Positions 9,801-17,059 of a stretch of DNA of 47,736 bases are shown here, one piece after another. The notes beneath the pieces are model-generated. The model saw only the letters and a list, made by a program, of their open reading frames with translations, ran no database searches and had not been told where the DNA came from. Every line of letters starts with the position of its first letter. Within the stretch, counting starts at the first letter, position 1. Position numbers and translations under genes: made by a program. This stretch comes from Oligoflexus sp. (lineage in GTDB: Bacteria; Bdellovibrionota_B; Oligoflexia; Oligoflexales; Oligoflexaceae). Location of the stretch: NCBI GenBank assembly GCA_014378195.1, contig JACMOC010000044.1, positions 1-47,736 on the forward strand. Direction: 5' to 3'.

Positions 9801-10054
9801 TTCCGAAAATTGGCCTGGTTGCAGGTACTTCGGTTCTCGACGGTAAGATTACAAGAAGCTCTCAGCTTCGCCTCATCCGTGAAAGCGTAGTGGTCTTCAC
9901 AGGCCGAGTCGGTTCACTCCGCCGCTTTAAAGATGATGTTCGTGAAGTTGTCCAAGGTTACGAGTGCGGTATTGGCATCGACGGTTACAGTGATGTTCGT
10001 GAAGGTGACATTATCGAGTCTTACGTAATCGAGGAACATGCAGCGGTCCTCTAA
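6878..10054 (+). CDS. infB: Translation initiation factor IF-2
   Basis: GTPase that places initiator fMet-tRNA in the ribosomal P site and promotes subunit joining. It is a long form of 1058 residues. An IF2N helical domain (1-50) is followed by a long low-complexity Ala/Pro/Glu and then Gly/Arg-rich linker (about 55-400) and a second IF2N-like domain near 475-530. The GTPase motifs are G1 GHVDHGKT (567-574), G3 DTPGH (613-617) and G4 NKID (667-670). Domains II, III and the tRNA-binding IV follow to the end. The linker is typical of delta-type proteobacteria and relatives. GGGGG lies 12 nt before the ATG. Confidence 0.98.
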   Translation: MSKIRVYELARELKIESKLLVNKLKDLGIEVSSHQSTLSADQVLKIKRELSSSGGSSDGSTASAPRTSPSVIRRRRGADDAAGESSDGGDEASLASGHEEEPAPTLVTEAPPVTAAVPKAPATPASTTLRREKAKEPSVAKEKAAPVSAKAEASAPATENIQAVHVESPKVEAPAKNVQVQEVSVSAGPASEKQAAPSLARENAKSIPSPAPESRPMSRPQENYDSAKIVRREPLAPPPPPAPVPQAPPRLQPSGAATIIRRASPEELEQRQQLQQQQAVSRSTNPSPIIRVGAGGHPGVPAGGGPIRRDGPPPRREEGGRPPFGSSGGGRSSGGGVDPIFRKPAEAEVSTGLTDSPARRWEDITKSKDRDKKKMTAAEAEQEAAAKKNPKVRRDQVNMRSLLDQVAHLEAEEADPGIEVPDAPVEVEKIKRTVYTPPGMGQIQTGSNRGGSGRKDLRRRKDLKKTQVTTPRAAYRVVTMGNSITVGELAKQMAVKAGDLIKKLMMQGMMTTLNQAIDVDTATLLATEFGFEMKTNIVTLDDILTEKRKAHEGAEFVERPPIVTIMGHVDHGKTSILDAIRKAKVAASEAGGITQHIGAYTVDKDGKRIAFLDTPGHEAFSSMRSRGAKVTDIVVLVVAADDGVMPQTVEAISHARAANVPIIVAINKIDKPNKNLDRINSELAEHGIQSEEWGGENIFVKVSALKGIGIDDLLDSILLQAEVLELKTPLDVPASGVVVEAHLDKGRGPVATIMIQKGILKVGDYVVAGTSLGRVRAMHDQTGKRLKETGPSTPVEVVGLSSVPMAGDMVDAVEDEKIGKEVADWRIETERLGASHRSSAATLDQLLAKVKNTETPEVPIIIKADTQGSVEAISEAILKLNSDRVRNRIIHKAVGGINESDVSLATTSGAVIIGFNVRAVRGLDEQAEKQGTLIKYFSVIYDIVDVLKSIMAGKLPPVQKEVILGHAEVRATIKVPKIGLVAGTSVLDGKITRSSQLRLIRESVVVFTGRVGSLRRFKDDVREVVQGYECGIGIDGYSDVREGDIIESYVIEEHAAVL

Positions 10055-10092
10055 GAGGGCAGTTTGCATACGAAAAATAAGGCTATGGACGG

Positions 10093-10130
10093 CCCTCCCC
10101 TCGCGCAAGCAGGGAAGGGTTTTCCTTTTT
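10093..10130 (+). terminator. Terminator-like hairpin between infB and rbfA
   Basis: CCCT-c-CCCT (10093-10101) pairs with AGGG-a-AGGG (10111-10119) with one internal mismatch and a 9-nt loop, followed by TTTTCCTTTTT. It lies inside an otherwise collinear operon, so it probably trims expression of rbfA-truB-metK relative to infB rather than ending it fully. Confidence 0.75.
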
Positions 10131-10152
10131 CAAGTGTTAGGAAAGGATTTTT

Positions 10153-10530
10153 ATGGGTCTCAGAAAAGACCAGCTCGCCGACCAAATTCGAGACCTTTTG
10201 GCTCTCAATTTTCAGGGTGGGCGCCTCAGCGATCCGCGACTCGAGTCTGTGACGATTACCGCTGTCAAACTCACAGCTGATCTACAGCAGGCAACCGTTT
10301 TTTATCGCACTTACAATGATTCCGACGCAGCTGCCGCAATGAAAGGACTCCAGTCTGCTGGAGGTTTCCTTCGCAAGTCGCTCAGTGATGCGCTTGATAT
10401 TCGCCGCGTTCCCGAGCTTCACTTTAAATACGATAAAAGTATTGAGTACGCCGGACGCATCGAAACAGTTCTGGGTGAAATTCATTCCGAACAAGCCACG
10501 CCTAAAAAGAACGATCCTCAGGATGCCTGA
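10153..10530 (+). CDS. rbfA: 30S ribosome-binding factor A
   Basis: Cold-shock-associated factor that binds the 30S subunit and assists 16S rRNA 5'-end maturation. The 125 residues have a KH-like fold: LRKDQLADQIRDLLA at the N-terminus, then VTITAVKLTADLQQATVFY, LRKSLSDALDIRRVPELHF and the C-terminal SIEYAGRIETVL. The Shine-Dalgarno AGGAAAGG lies before the ATG. It is placed after infB and 21 nt before truB, the classic nusA-infB-rbfA-truB order. Confidence 0.95.
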   Translation: MGLRKDQLADQIRDLLALNFQGGRLSDPRLESVTITAVKLTADLQQATVFYRTYNDSDAAAAMKGLQSAGGFLRKSLSDALDIRRVPELHFKYDKSIEYAGRIETVLGEIHSEQATPKKNDPQDA

Positions 10531-10551
10531 GTGATTTAAGGAGCTCGTTCG

Positions 10552-11538
10552 TTGAATCATCAGCAGCCTCAAGCGATCAAAAAATATCCCCTTAGCGATG
10601 GCATGATCATCGTTTACAAACCACGTGGTATGAGTTCAAAAGACGTCTCGCGCTGGTTTGAACGACGCTTTACGCGTATTAAAATGGGACATGTGGGTAC
10701 GCTTGACCCCATGGCAGAAGGTGTTTTGCCGGTTTTGTTCGGCAAAGCCACTCGCATTCAGGATTTTCTACTTGCGGGCACGAAGTGTTACGAATTCGAT
10801 GTGAAGTTTGGTACGGCCACCGACACTCTCGATCTTGATGGCGAAGTTATTGGTGAAGCTCCTGTTGGAGACTTCACAAAGACTGATATCGACGCTGTGT
10901 GTGCTGCAATGGAAGGCGATTTCACTCAAATTCCTCCACTTTATTCGGCGATTAAGTATCAGGGCAAGCCACTTTATGAGTACGCCCGAAGCGGGCGGGG
11001 TGATGAAGTTCCTCGCGATTTGCTTCGTAAGGTCGTTCAGATCTTCAAGATGGAATGCCTTCGATACGAAGATGGTATCGCGACTGTTCGAGTCAGTTGT
11101 TCAAAAGGAACGTACGTTCGTGTGCTTTCGCATCACATAGCAGAAGCACTTGGCACTCTTGGGGTCGTTATAAGGCTGTTGCGCGTGGCCACAGGCGAGC
11201 TGAATGTTGAGACTGCCGTGTCACTTGACACACTTGAGCAGTCCCAGGAGACTATTCATAAATATATAGTCCCTCTGGCTGACATACGTTTGGATATACC
11301 AAGTTGGCATACAGAGGATCCAACCTTGATACAAAGGCTCAAAATGGGCCAAGAAATGCACGTTGAGATGAAAAGTTTCGAGACGGGGCTGACACAAAGT
11401 GGTAATAAGCGGACTTCAATAAAGTCGCTTGACCACATGATACTAATTGATAGTAGCGGTCAATCTTTTGGAATAGGCAGCGCCCTTGTGCTTAATACGG
11501 GTCGCGTAGCTGTTAGAATGAGGAGAGGACTCTCATGA
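10552..11538 (+). CDS. truB: tRNA pseudouridine-55 synthase
   Basis: Isomerises U55 in the T-loop of tRNAs to pseudouridine. The catalytic aspartate is D52 in [15 protein letters not shown]. Other TruB features are VYKPRGMSS near residue 21, [32 protein letters not shown] and [10 protein letters not shown]. It starts at TTG, supported by AAGGAG 8 nt upstream; no ATG fits. The 328 residues include a C-terminal extension typical of the longer class. The stop overlaps the metK start by 4 nt (ATGA), so the two are translationally coupled. Confidence 0.96.
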   Translation: MNHQQPQAIKKYPLSDGMIIVYKPRGMSSKDVSRWFERRFTRIKMGHVGTLDPMAEGVLPVLFGKATRIQDFLLAGTKCYEFDVKFGTATDTLDLDGEVIGEAPVGDFTKTDIDAVCAAMEGDFTQIPPLYSAIKYQGKPLYEYARSGRGDEVPRDLLRKVVQIFKMECLRYEDGIATVRVSCSKGTYVRVLSHHIAEALGTLGVVIRLLRVATGELNVETAVSLDTLEQSQETIHKYIVPLADIRLDIPSWHTEDPTLIQRLKMGQEMHVEMKSFETGLTQSGNKRTSIKSLDHMILIDSSGQSFGIGSALVLNTGRVAVRMRRGLS

Positions 11539-12701
11539 GCGGTCAGTTAAAAAATTATCTGTTTACTTCTGAATCTGTGAGTGAGGGCCATCCCGATAAG
11601 ATCTGTGATCAGATCAGTGATGCGATTCTCGACGCTTTGCTGGAGCAGGACAAGTACTCACGCGTAGCTTGCGAAACTTTGGTCAAAACCGGATTGGTTG
11701 TGATCGCTGGTGAAATCACGAGTAACGCTCAGATCGATTATGCCGCTATTGCCCGTAAAACGATCGAAGAAATTGGTTATAACGACGGTGCACTTGGCTT
11801 TGATGCTAAGAGCTGCGGTGTGATCATGGCTGTTGAGCAACAATCGGCTGACATCTCTATGGGTGTTACCGAAGGTCAAGGTCTCCACGCTGAACAAGGC
11901 GCGGGCGATCAAGGTATGATGTTTGGTTACGCTGTAAACGAAACCAAAGAACTCATGCCTGCAACTATCAGCTATTCGCACAAACTGTTGAAAGCTTTGT
12001 CGGATAAACGCCGGGCAAATGCTGTTCCATTCCTACGTCCCGACGCAAAAAGCCAAGTGACCGTTGAATACAAAGACGGTAAAGTTGCACGTGTGGATGC
12101 CGTTGTTATTTCAACTCAGCATTCACCGGATGTTTCGCATAAAGACTTGACCGACTACGTTATCAACGAAGTTGTTCGTAAGACTATTCCTGCAGAACTT
12201 ATCGACAAAAACACAAAATATCACATCAACCCTACGGGTCGCTTCGTAATCGGCGGGCCACAAGGTGACTGTGGATTGACCGGACGTAAAATCATCGTCG
12301 ACTCATACGGCGGCCACGGCGCTCACGGCGGCGGTGCATTCTCCGGTAAAGATCCAACAAAAGTTGACCGTTCGGCAGCTTACATGGGTCGTTACATTGC
12401 GAAAAACATCGTAGGATCAGGCGTGGCAGAAAAATGCCTTGTTCAGCTTGCATACGCGATCGGTGTTGCCGAACCTGTCAGTGTTTTTGTTAACACTTAT
12501 GGAACTGGCAATGTTTCAGACGAAAAACTTGCAGGCGTTATTCGCGAAGTCTTCCGTTTGACTCCACGCGGTATCACCGAAACTCTTGACCTCCTTCGCC
12601 CCATTTACAAGGCAACGGCATCTTATGGTCACTTTGGCCGCGACATCTTCCCTTGGGAACGTCTCGATAAAGTGGACGCCCTCAAGAGCGCGCTTCGCTA
12701 A
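11535..12701 (+). CDS. metK: S-adenosylmethionine synthetase
   Basis: Makes S-adenosylmethionine from methionine and ATP. The 388 residues are the usual length. Signature motifs are [17 protein letters not shown] (residues 17-33), [12 protein letters not shown], and [20 protein letters not shown] with the phosphate-binding loop. The GAGGAGAGG Shine-Dalgarno lies inside the end of truB, with which it overlaps by 4 nt. Its presence at the end of this operon is unusual. It is functionally linked to the mtnCD methionine-salvage pair 7 kb away, because SAM use generates methylthioadenosine. Confidence 0.98.
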   Translation: MSGQLKNYLFTSESVSEGHPDKICDQISDAILDALLEQDKYSRVACETLVKTGLVVIAGEITSNAQIDYAAIARKTIEEIGYNDGALGFDAKSCGVIMAVEQQSADISMGVTEGQGLHAEQGAGDQGMMFGYAVNETKELMPATISYSHKLLKALSDKRRANAVPFLRPDAKSQVTVEYKDGKVARVDAVVISTQHSPDVSHKDLTDYVINEVVRKTIPAELIDKNTKYHINPTGRFVIGGPQGDCGLTGRKIIVDSYGGHGAHGGGAFSGKDPTKVDRSAAYMGRYIAKNIVGSGVAEKCLVQLAYAIGVAEPVSVFVNTYGTGNVSDEKLAGVIREVFRLTPRGITETLDLLRPIYKATASYGHFGRDIFPWERLDKVDALKSALR

Positions 12702-12727
12702 CGCTTGAAAAAATTCTAGAATAGAAA

Positions 12728-12755
12728 CCTCGGCTAGGTATGGCCGGGGTTTTTT
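12728..12755 (+). terminator. Rho-independent terminator after metK
   Basis: CCTCGGC (12728-12734) pairs with GCCGGGG (12743-12749) with one T-G wobble and an 8-nt loop, followed by six T. It ends the rimP-to-metK operon. Confidence 0.88.
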
Positions 12756-12796
12756 ATTATTGGCGCTGAACTAGCAGGCAAGCTACATTGGTGATT

Positions 12797-13372
12797 ATGG
12801 ATATTAAGTTTTACCCAAAAAAGCAGCGTCTTGTTCTGATAAACCGCGACTTTCAGTTTCGATATACCGGAGCTGCAGTCCTGGTCGGACTCCTGTCGAC
12901 TGTCCTGACAACCACACTGATACTCTACCCACTCTATCTTTTTAAAATCCTGCGCATGCCCTTTTTTCTTCCCTACCCGGTGATGGGCTTGATTGGACTA
13001 GCGGCGTTGCTTAATATGCTTTTGGTGGGGTTTATGGGGATTCTCATGACTCACCGCGTAGCAGGTCCGATGTACTCTCTTGTACGTCAGTTTAGAAGAG
13101 TTGAAGAAGGACGCTGGTACGGACAGATGCGAATTCGTGATGGAGACGATATGCGCTACGTCGTCCGTAACTTTAACGCCATGATTGAATCCATCAATAG
13201 TCAGGCTCACCTCGACTCCGACAAACTCAGGAATATCCGTGAAACATTGATATCAAGCGATTTGCCCGACAGTGAGAAAATCACCCGTGCACTGCTCGAC
13301 ATCAAGATTCTTGATAGCAAACTGCGTGCTCGCTTGAACGCTGAACCTGAGTCTAATGAGTCCGATACCTAA
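12797..13372 (+). CDS. Two-TM membrane protein with a HAMP domain and no output domain
   Basis: Specific function unknown. Two hydrophobic helices (about residues 23-50 and 57-83 from this ATG) lead into a HAMP-like linker: HRVAGPMYSLVRQFRRVEEG followed by IRDGDDMRYVVRNFNAMIESI. The protein ends after a further 60 mostly helical residues, without kinase, cyclase or chemoreceptor signalling domains. HAMP normally relays signals across the membrane, so this may be a regulatory partner for another protein. In-frame TTG (12788) and GTG (12791) codons are alternative starts, and no clear Shine-Dalgarno decides between them. ruvA begins 12 nt after the stop, suggesting co-transcription. Confidence 0.8.
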   Translation: MDIKFYPKKQRLVLINRDFQFRYTGAAVLVGLLSTVLTTTLILYPLYLFKILRMPFFLPYPVMGLIGLAALLNMLLVGFMGILMTHRVAGPMYSLVRQFRRVEEGRWYGQMRIRDGDDMRYVVRNFNAMIESINSQAHLDSDKLRNIRETLISSDLPDSEKITRALLDIKILDSKLRARLNAEPESNESDT

Positions 13373-13384
13373 AAGGCTTGTCCT

Positions 13385-14167
13385 ATGTATATCGAACGTC
13401 TCAGTGGAACTTTTGCAGCAACTCTTCCAACCGGCATTATTCTCGATGTTCAGGGCATAGGCTATGGCGTCGAACTCCCCCTTTCAACACTCGTACAGCT
13501 GCCGCGTGTTGGAAGCAAAATCAATCTCTGGATATCGACTTACGTTCGAGAAGATTCGTTACGACTCTTCGGTTTCCGCACCTACGAAGATCGGCAGACT
13601 TTCGAAGTTTTGCTAAGTCTGGGCGGAGTGGGGCCTAAAGTTGCATTAGCAATTCTATCAACGCTTACGCTTTCGGCTATCGAACGTGCGGTTGCTAAAA
13701 ACGATACAAAGATCCTTGAAAGCGTCCCCGGCGTCGGGGCTCGTATGGCTGAGAAAATCATAGTAGAACTCAGGCCCAAAGTCGCCAGACTTCAAGTGGC
13801 AAAGCAGCTTGATCTGCAGGAAGACTTTGTTCGTCTCGATGCGGCCGGATTTGATCCCCTTCTACCTCATGCGGATAACGAAACCAAACCGTCTGGTCGC
13901 GAAGCACTTTTTGAAGATCTTAATTCTGCACTCGAAAACCTTGGCTACAAAGACAAGATAATTCAGCCTCTCCTGCTCAAACTGCGTAAGCATAGCGAAT
14001 TTAAAGATTTGCAGGATCTGATGCGACAAGCCTTAAAAGAGCTCACACAGGGGAGCATCGAAGTCGAACGTCACGGAAAGGCTGAGAAAAAAAAGGCGGA
14101 GGCTCTACCTGTCGTGCCGCCTAAAATCCCAAAAACTTTGGGATTTTCGGATGACTCTGTATTTTAA
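13385..14167 (+). CDS. ruvA: Holliday junction helicase subunit RuvA
   Basis: Binds four-way DNA junctions and loads RuvB for branch migration in recombinational repair. N-terminal OB fold: MYIERLSGTF, DVQGIGYGVELP. Two helix-hairpin-helix motifs follow: LLSLGGVGPKVALAIL near residue 78 and LESVPGVGARMAEKIIVELR near 113. The C-terminal RuvB-binding helices are near 180-220 (LENLGYKDKIIQPLL). The 260 residues exceed the usual 190-205; the extra length is a charged linker (about 145-175) and a Lys/Pro-rich tail. AAAGG precedes the ATG by 8 nt. ruvB follows after 29 nt. Confidence 0.96.
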   Translation: MYIERLSGTFAATLPTGIILDVQGIGYGVELPLSTLVQLPRVGSKINLWISTYVREDSLRLFGFRTYEDRQTFEVLLSLGGVGPKVALAILSTLTLSAIERAVAKNDTKILESVPGVGARMAEKIIVELRPKVARLQVAKQLDLQEDFVRLDAAGFDPLLPHADNETKPSGREALFEDLNSALENLGYKDKIIQPLLLKLRKHSEFKDLQDLMRQALKELTQGSIEVERHGKAEKKKAEALPVVPPKIPKTLGFSDDSVF

Positions 14168-14196
14168 GACGGCTTGAGCGAAGTGAGGATTAGACC

Positions 14197-15246
14197 ATGG
14201 ACAAAATAGAAATCAAGATTCAAGACCATCAGCATACTTTTCGTGATGATTTTGTTTTGACCGATACTAAAGCCTTCGTTCACGAAGAGAGTTCTGAGCA
14301 GCAGATTCGTCCGAATCGATTTATCGATTATCCCGGGCAGGATGCGGTTAAGAATAACCTGCAGGTTTATGTCGCAGCGGCTCGTATGAGAAATCGAACG
14401 CTCGACCACACGATACTTCATGGCCCACCAGGTCTTGGTAAAACCACCCTTGCCAAGATTATTGCGTACGAGCTGGAAGCTCCCTTTTATCAAACTAGCG
14501 GTCCGTCGATCGATAAACCAGGTGACCTGGCGGGCATACTCGCTGGGATTGAGCCTGGCGGCGTTTTATTCATCGATGAAATTCATCGGCTGCCTATAAC
14601 TGTTGAAGAGATTTTATATTCTGCTATGGAAGATTTTTCCGTCGATATCCTTGTCGGACAGGGTCCGTCGGCACGTACGGTTCGCATGCCCATCAATCCT
14701 TTCACACTGATCGGCGCGACCACGCGGATGTCGAGTCTTTCGGCGCCGCTTCTGTCACGTTTTGGGATTCAAGAGCACCTTGAATTCTACGATGCGGAGT
14801 CGCTGGCGATTATCTTGAAACGAAGTGCTTCGGTTTGGGATCTTGAATTGACGCCACATGGTGCTATGGAACTGGCGAAACGTTCGCGCGGAACCCCTCG
14901 TATTGCGAACCGCCTCCTGCGCCGGGTCAGAGACTTTGCGGACTTTGGTGGTGTCGAGATACTTGATGAAGAGCTTGTAGATCTCACGCTCAACCGCCTG
15001 CACATCGACATTTCCGGCCTGGACAAGATGGATCGGCGTATTATGCGTATTATTCAAGATCGATACCAGGGCGGTCCTGTCGGTATTGAGGCACTTGCCG
15101 CGACGATCGGTGAGGAGCGCGCGACAATTGAAGATGTTTACGAACCTTTTCTTTTGCATCAAGGCTTTGTGCGAAGGGGATCTCGAGGTCGGGAGCTAAC
15201 CACTCAAGGGATTGAGCACTTGAATGCCGTGATTAATCTGCCCTGA
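14197..15246 (+). CDS. ruvB: Holliday junction ATPase RuvB
   Basis: Hexameric AAA+ motor that drives branch migration with RuvA. Walker A is GPPGLGKT at residues 76-83 and Walker B is LFIDEIHRL near 127. The sensor segment IGATTRMSSLSAPLLSRFG is present, as is the C-terminal winged-helix domain with DRRIMRIIQDRYQGGPVG. The 349 residues are the standard length. The N-terminal segment before RPNRFIDYPGQ is about 15 residues longer than in E. coli. No ruvC lies next to the pair. Confidence 0.98.
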   Translation: MDKIEIKIQDHQHTFRDDFVLTDTKAFVHEESSEQQIRPNRFIDYPGQDAVKNNLQVYVAAARMRNRTLDHTILHGPPGLGKTTLAKIIAYELEAPFYQTSGPSIDKPGDLAGILAGIEPGGVLFIDEIHRLPITVEEILYSAMEDFSVDILVGQGPSARTVRMPINPFTLIGATTRMSSLSAPLLSRFGIQEHLEFYDAESLAIILKRSASVWDLELTPHGAMELAKRSRGTPRIANRLLRRVRDFADFGGVEILDEELVDLTLNRLHIDISGLDKMDRRIMRIIQDRYQGGPVGIEALAATIGEERATIEDVYEPFLLHQGFVRRGSRGRELTTQGIEHLNAVINLP

Positions 15247-15283
15247 TTTTCATGAGATCTTCATAATCTTTATCGACAACTTA

Positions 15284-15313
15284 TTGGACTTCACCTTACT
15301 ACCTTCTTATACT
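15284..15313 (+). promoter_or_regulatory. Sigma70-type promoter for the porin gene
   Basis: TTGGAC at 15284-15289, 18-nt spacer, TATACT at 15308-15313. It lies 51 nt before the porin ATG, in a 117-nt gap after ruvB. Confidence 0.5.
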
Positions 15314-15363
15314 AGGGCACGATCATACCCAACTACGCATCTATTATAGATAAAAGGGATATC

Positions 15364-16638
15364 ATGCGAGCTAGCTTTCTCCTTCCGTTCGCACTCTTGG
15401 CCGCACCGCTCTTTGCTCAAACACCGACAGCTGATACACCAGTACCAGCTGCTTCAGCCTTAAAAACGCCTTCGGGAGCTACTGCTACCAATGCAGGCAC
15501 AACGCCTTTGCCTACAGTTGGATATAAAGATAATGGTGGGGGTTTTTACCTCCAGTCGGCTGATGAATCGATCCGGATCGGCATGATGGGCTATATTCAA
15601 GCGGTCCAGAGAAATTATGCATCGAAGGCTTATGATAAATATCGTACGGATTATCCTTTGGATTTTACCGTCAAACGCGCGCGCGTTGCTTTCATGGCCA
15701 CCTTCGAAAAAATGTACGATATGTATTTTGAGTTCGATGGTGCACCCATTCCTGCTGCATCTGGTCCTACAGCAGCAGCTCCCAATGCTCCGACGGAAGT
15801 CACATCGGCCTTCGGTGTCGTTGAAGCGAAGTTTGTAGCTCACCTTCTCGAGGATCGAGTTCGTTTTACTATCGGTAAATTCATCATGCCTTTCTCAGCT
15901 GAAAACGGTCGTTCGGCACGTGCCTACGATACTGTCGAACGCTATATGGTTGAAAATGCGATGTTTGCGTTGCCTGCAATCGATTCACAGTATGGAACTA
16001 TGCTTTCGGGCAAAGAGTTTGATAAATCTTTTGAGTGGTATCTTTCCGTTCTGAACGGTAATGCTCGAACATCGCGCAATACTGAAGATGATAATGGCTC
16101 GAAAGAAGTTGCGGCACGCATCGTTTATAACGTGAGTAACGTTAGTCTTGGTTTGGGTTATGATACAAATCAGAATGCGAATGCTCAATCTCTGAAGCTT
16201 ACCGATCTAACGGGAACGCTTTACAACTCTGCGAAAATTACTGGCCGTCGTCAGGGCTGGTCGCCGGACTTTTATTGGAAGATGGGTGATTTTAGTTTCC
16301 GCACAGAATACATGACGATGATGTGGAAAGATTCGGACGTGAGACTCTTTGGTGGGTTTGTCCAGATGGCTTATTTCCTCGTTGGTGATGATAAGGGTGG
16401 TTTTCAGCCGCTTGCCCGTTGGGAACAGGCGAATTTGAAAAGTTCAAAAAGCCTGACTGTTAAAGGTGCCGATGAACTTCAGTCGTTAACGCTTGGATGG
16501 CAGTGGTTCCTGAACGGCAATGTTCGTAACCAGTTTAACTTCATCAGCACGCGTGGAAATGAAGTCGTTGTTAATACTGCTTACGACAAACATAAGACTT
16601 TGTATTCCATATTAAATGAGTTTCAGATCAAATTTTGA
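15364..16638 (+). CDS. Phosphate-selective-type outer membrane porin (Porin O/P family)
   Basis: Outer-membrane beta-barrel channel. The Sec signal peptide (1-19, ending LFAQ) is followed by an Ala/Thr/Pro-rich linker to about residue 50 and a barrel of alternating strands to the C-terminal phenylalanine (IKF), as expected for BAM substrates. Segments matching OprO/OprP-like proteins are FTVKRARVAFMATFEKMYDMYFEFD, read here in two parts at about residues 99-123, and IGKFIMPFSAENGRS near 172. Substrate specificity cannot be read from sequence. AAAGGG precedes the ATG. It is the last gene before a strong hairpin at 16740. Confidence 0.85.
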   Translation: MRASFLLPFALLAAPLFAQTPTADTPVPAASALKTPSGATATNAGTTPLPTVGYKDNGGGFYLQSADESIRIGMMGYIQAVQRNYASKAYDKYRTDYPLDFTVKRARVAFMATFEKMYDMYFEFDGAPIPAASGPTAAAPNAPTEVTSAFGVVEAKFVAHLLEDRVRFTIGKFIMPFSAENGRSARAYDTVERYMVENAMFALPAIDSQYGTMLSGKEFDKSFEWYLSVLNGNARTSRNTEDDNGSKEVAARIVYNVSNVSLGLGYDTNQNANAQSLKLTDLTGTLYNSAKITGRRQGWSPDFYWKMGDFSFRTEYMTMMWKDSDVRLFGGFVQMAYFLVGDDKGGFQPLARWEQANLKSSKSLTVKGADELQSLTLGWQWFLNGNVRNQFNFISTRGNEVVVNTAYDKHKTLYSILNEFQIKF

Positions 16639-16739
16639 TAACGACCGACTCAAATTTAGCGGCTTCAAAAGCGACCGAAGACGTCAAAATGAAGCAATGT
16701 GTTGAGTTCTAAGCATTTTCGATCCGTTCTGATATGATC

Positions 16740-16769
16740 CGAGCCCAGGCCCCTACGGTCCTGGGCTCG
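16740..16769 (+). terminator. Strong hairpin between porin and the 2-TM gene
   Basis: Perfect 10-bp inverted repeat CGAGCCCAGG (16740-16749) and CCTGGGCTCG (16760-16769) with a 10-nt loop. The following sequence AGTTGTTTC is only weakly T-rich, so it is a poor canonical terminator. It may be an mRNA-stabilising 3' end or a regulatory element before the XPB cassette. Confidence 0.6.
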
Positions 16770-16804
16770 AGTTGTTTCAGCCGTATTTGTAATTGAGGCG
16801 AAGA

Positions 16805-17059
16805 ATGTTTGATCCCCAGATGAACTGGCGCAAATCCGTATGGACCAAGCTGATAGCGGCCTGTTTCATCGGACTAATCGTAGTTGGTAACATATGGTTA
16901 GTTATGGGCTTTTCCATGGCTATACCCCCGTTTTGGCTCCAGACTTGCTTTGTGCTTCTGACGGGAGCATTATTCGTCTTTGGTGCAGCATTCTTGGCGG
17001 AACGCCTTTTTCTAAAGATCACTAAGGTCGACGATGACAGTCACGACACTGAAATTTGA
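16805..17059 (+). CDS. Small two-helix membrane protein
   Basis: Not recognised as a named family. The 84 residues contain two hydrophobic helices (about 15-40 and 44-68) with a short loop, a basic N-terminal segment (NWRKSVWTK) and an acidic tail (KVDDDSHDTE). GAGG at 16795-16798 lies 6 nt before the ATG at 16805; an upstream TTG at 16793 would overlap this site. The last 26 nt overlap the start of the XPB helicase gene, so the two are probably translationally coupled. That links an inner-membrane protein to the helicase-nuclease pair. Confidence 0.8.
   Translation: MFDPQMNWRKSVWTKLIAACFIGLIVVGNIWLVMGFSMAIPPFWLQTCFVLLTGALFVFGAAFLAERLFLKITKVDDDSHDTEI

Noticed and set aside
11480..11540. SAM riboswitch expected before metK
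   Set aside because: metK overlaps truB by 4 nt, so there is no leader; none of the SAM riboswitch core elements is seen.
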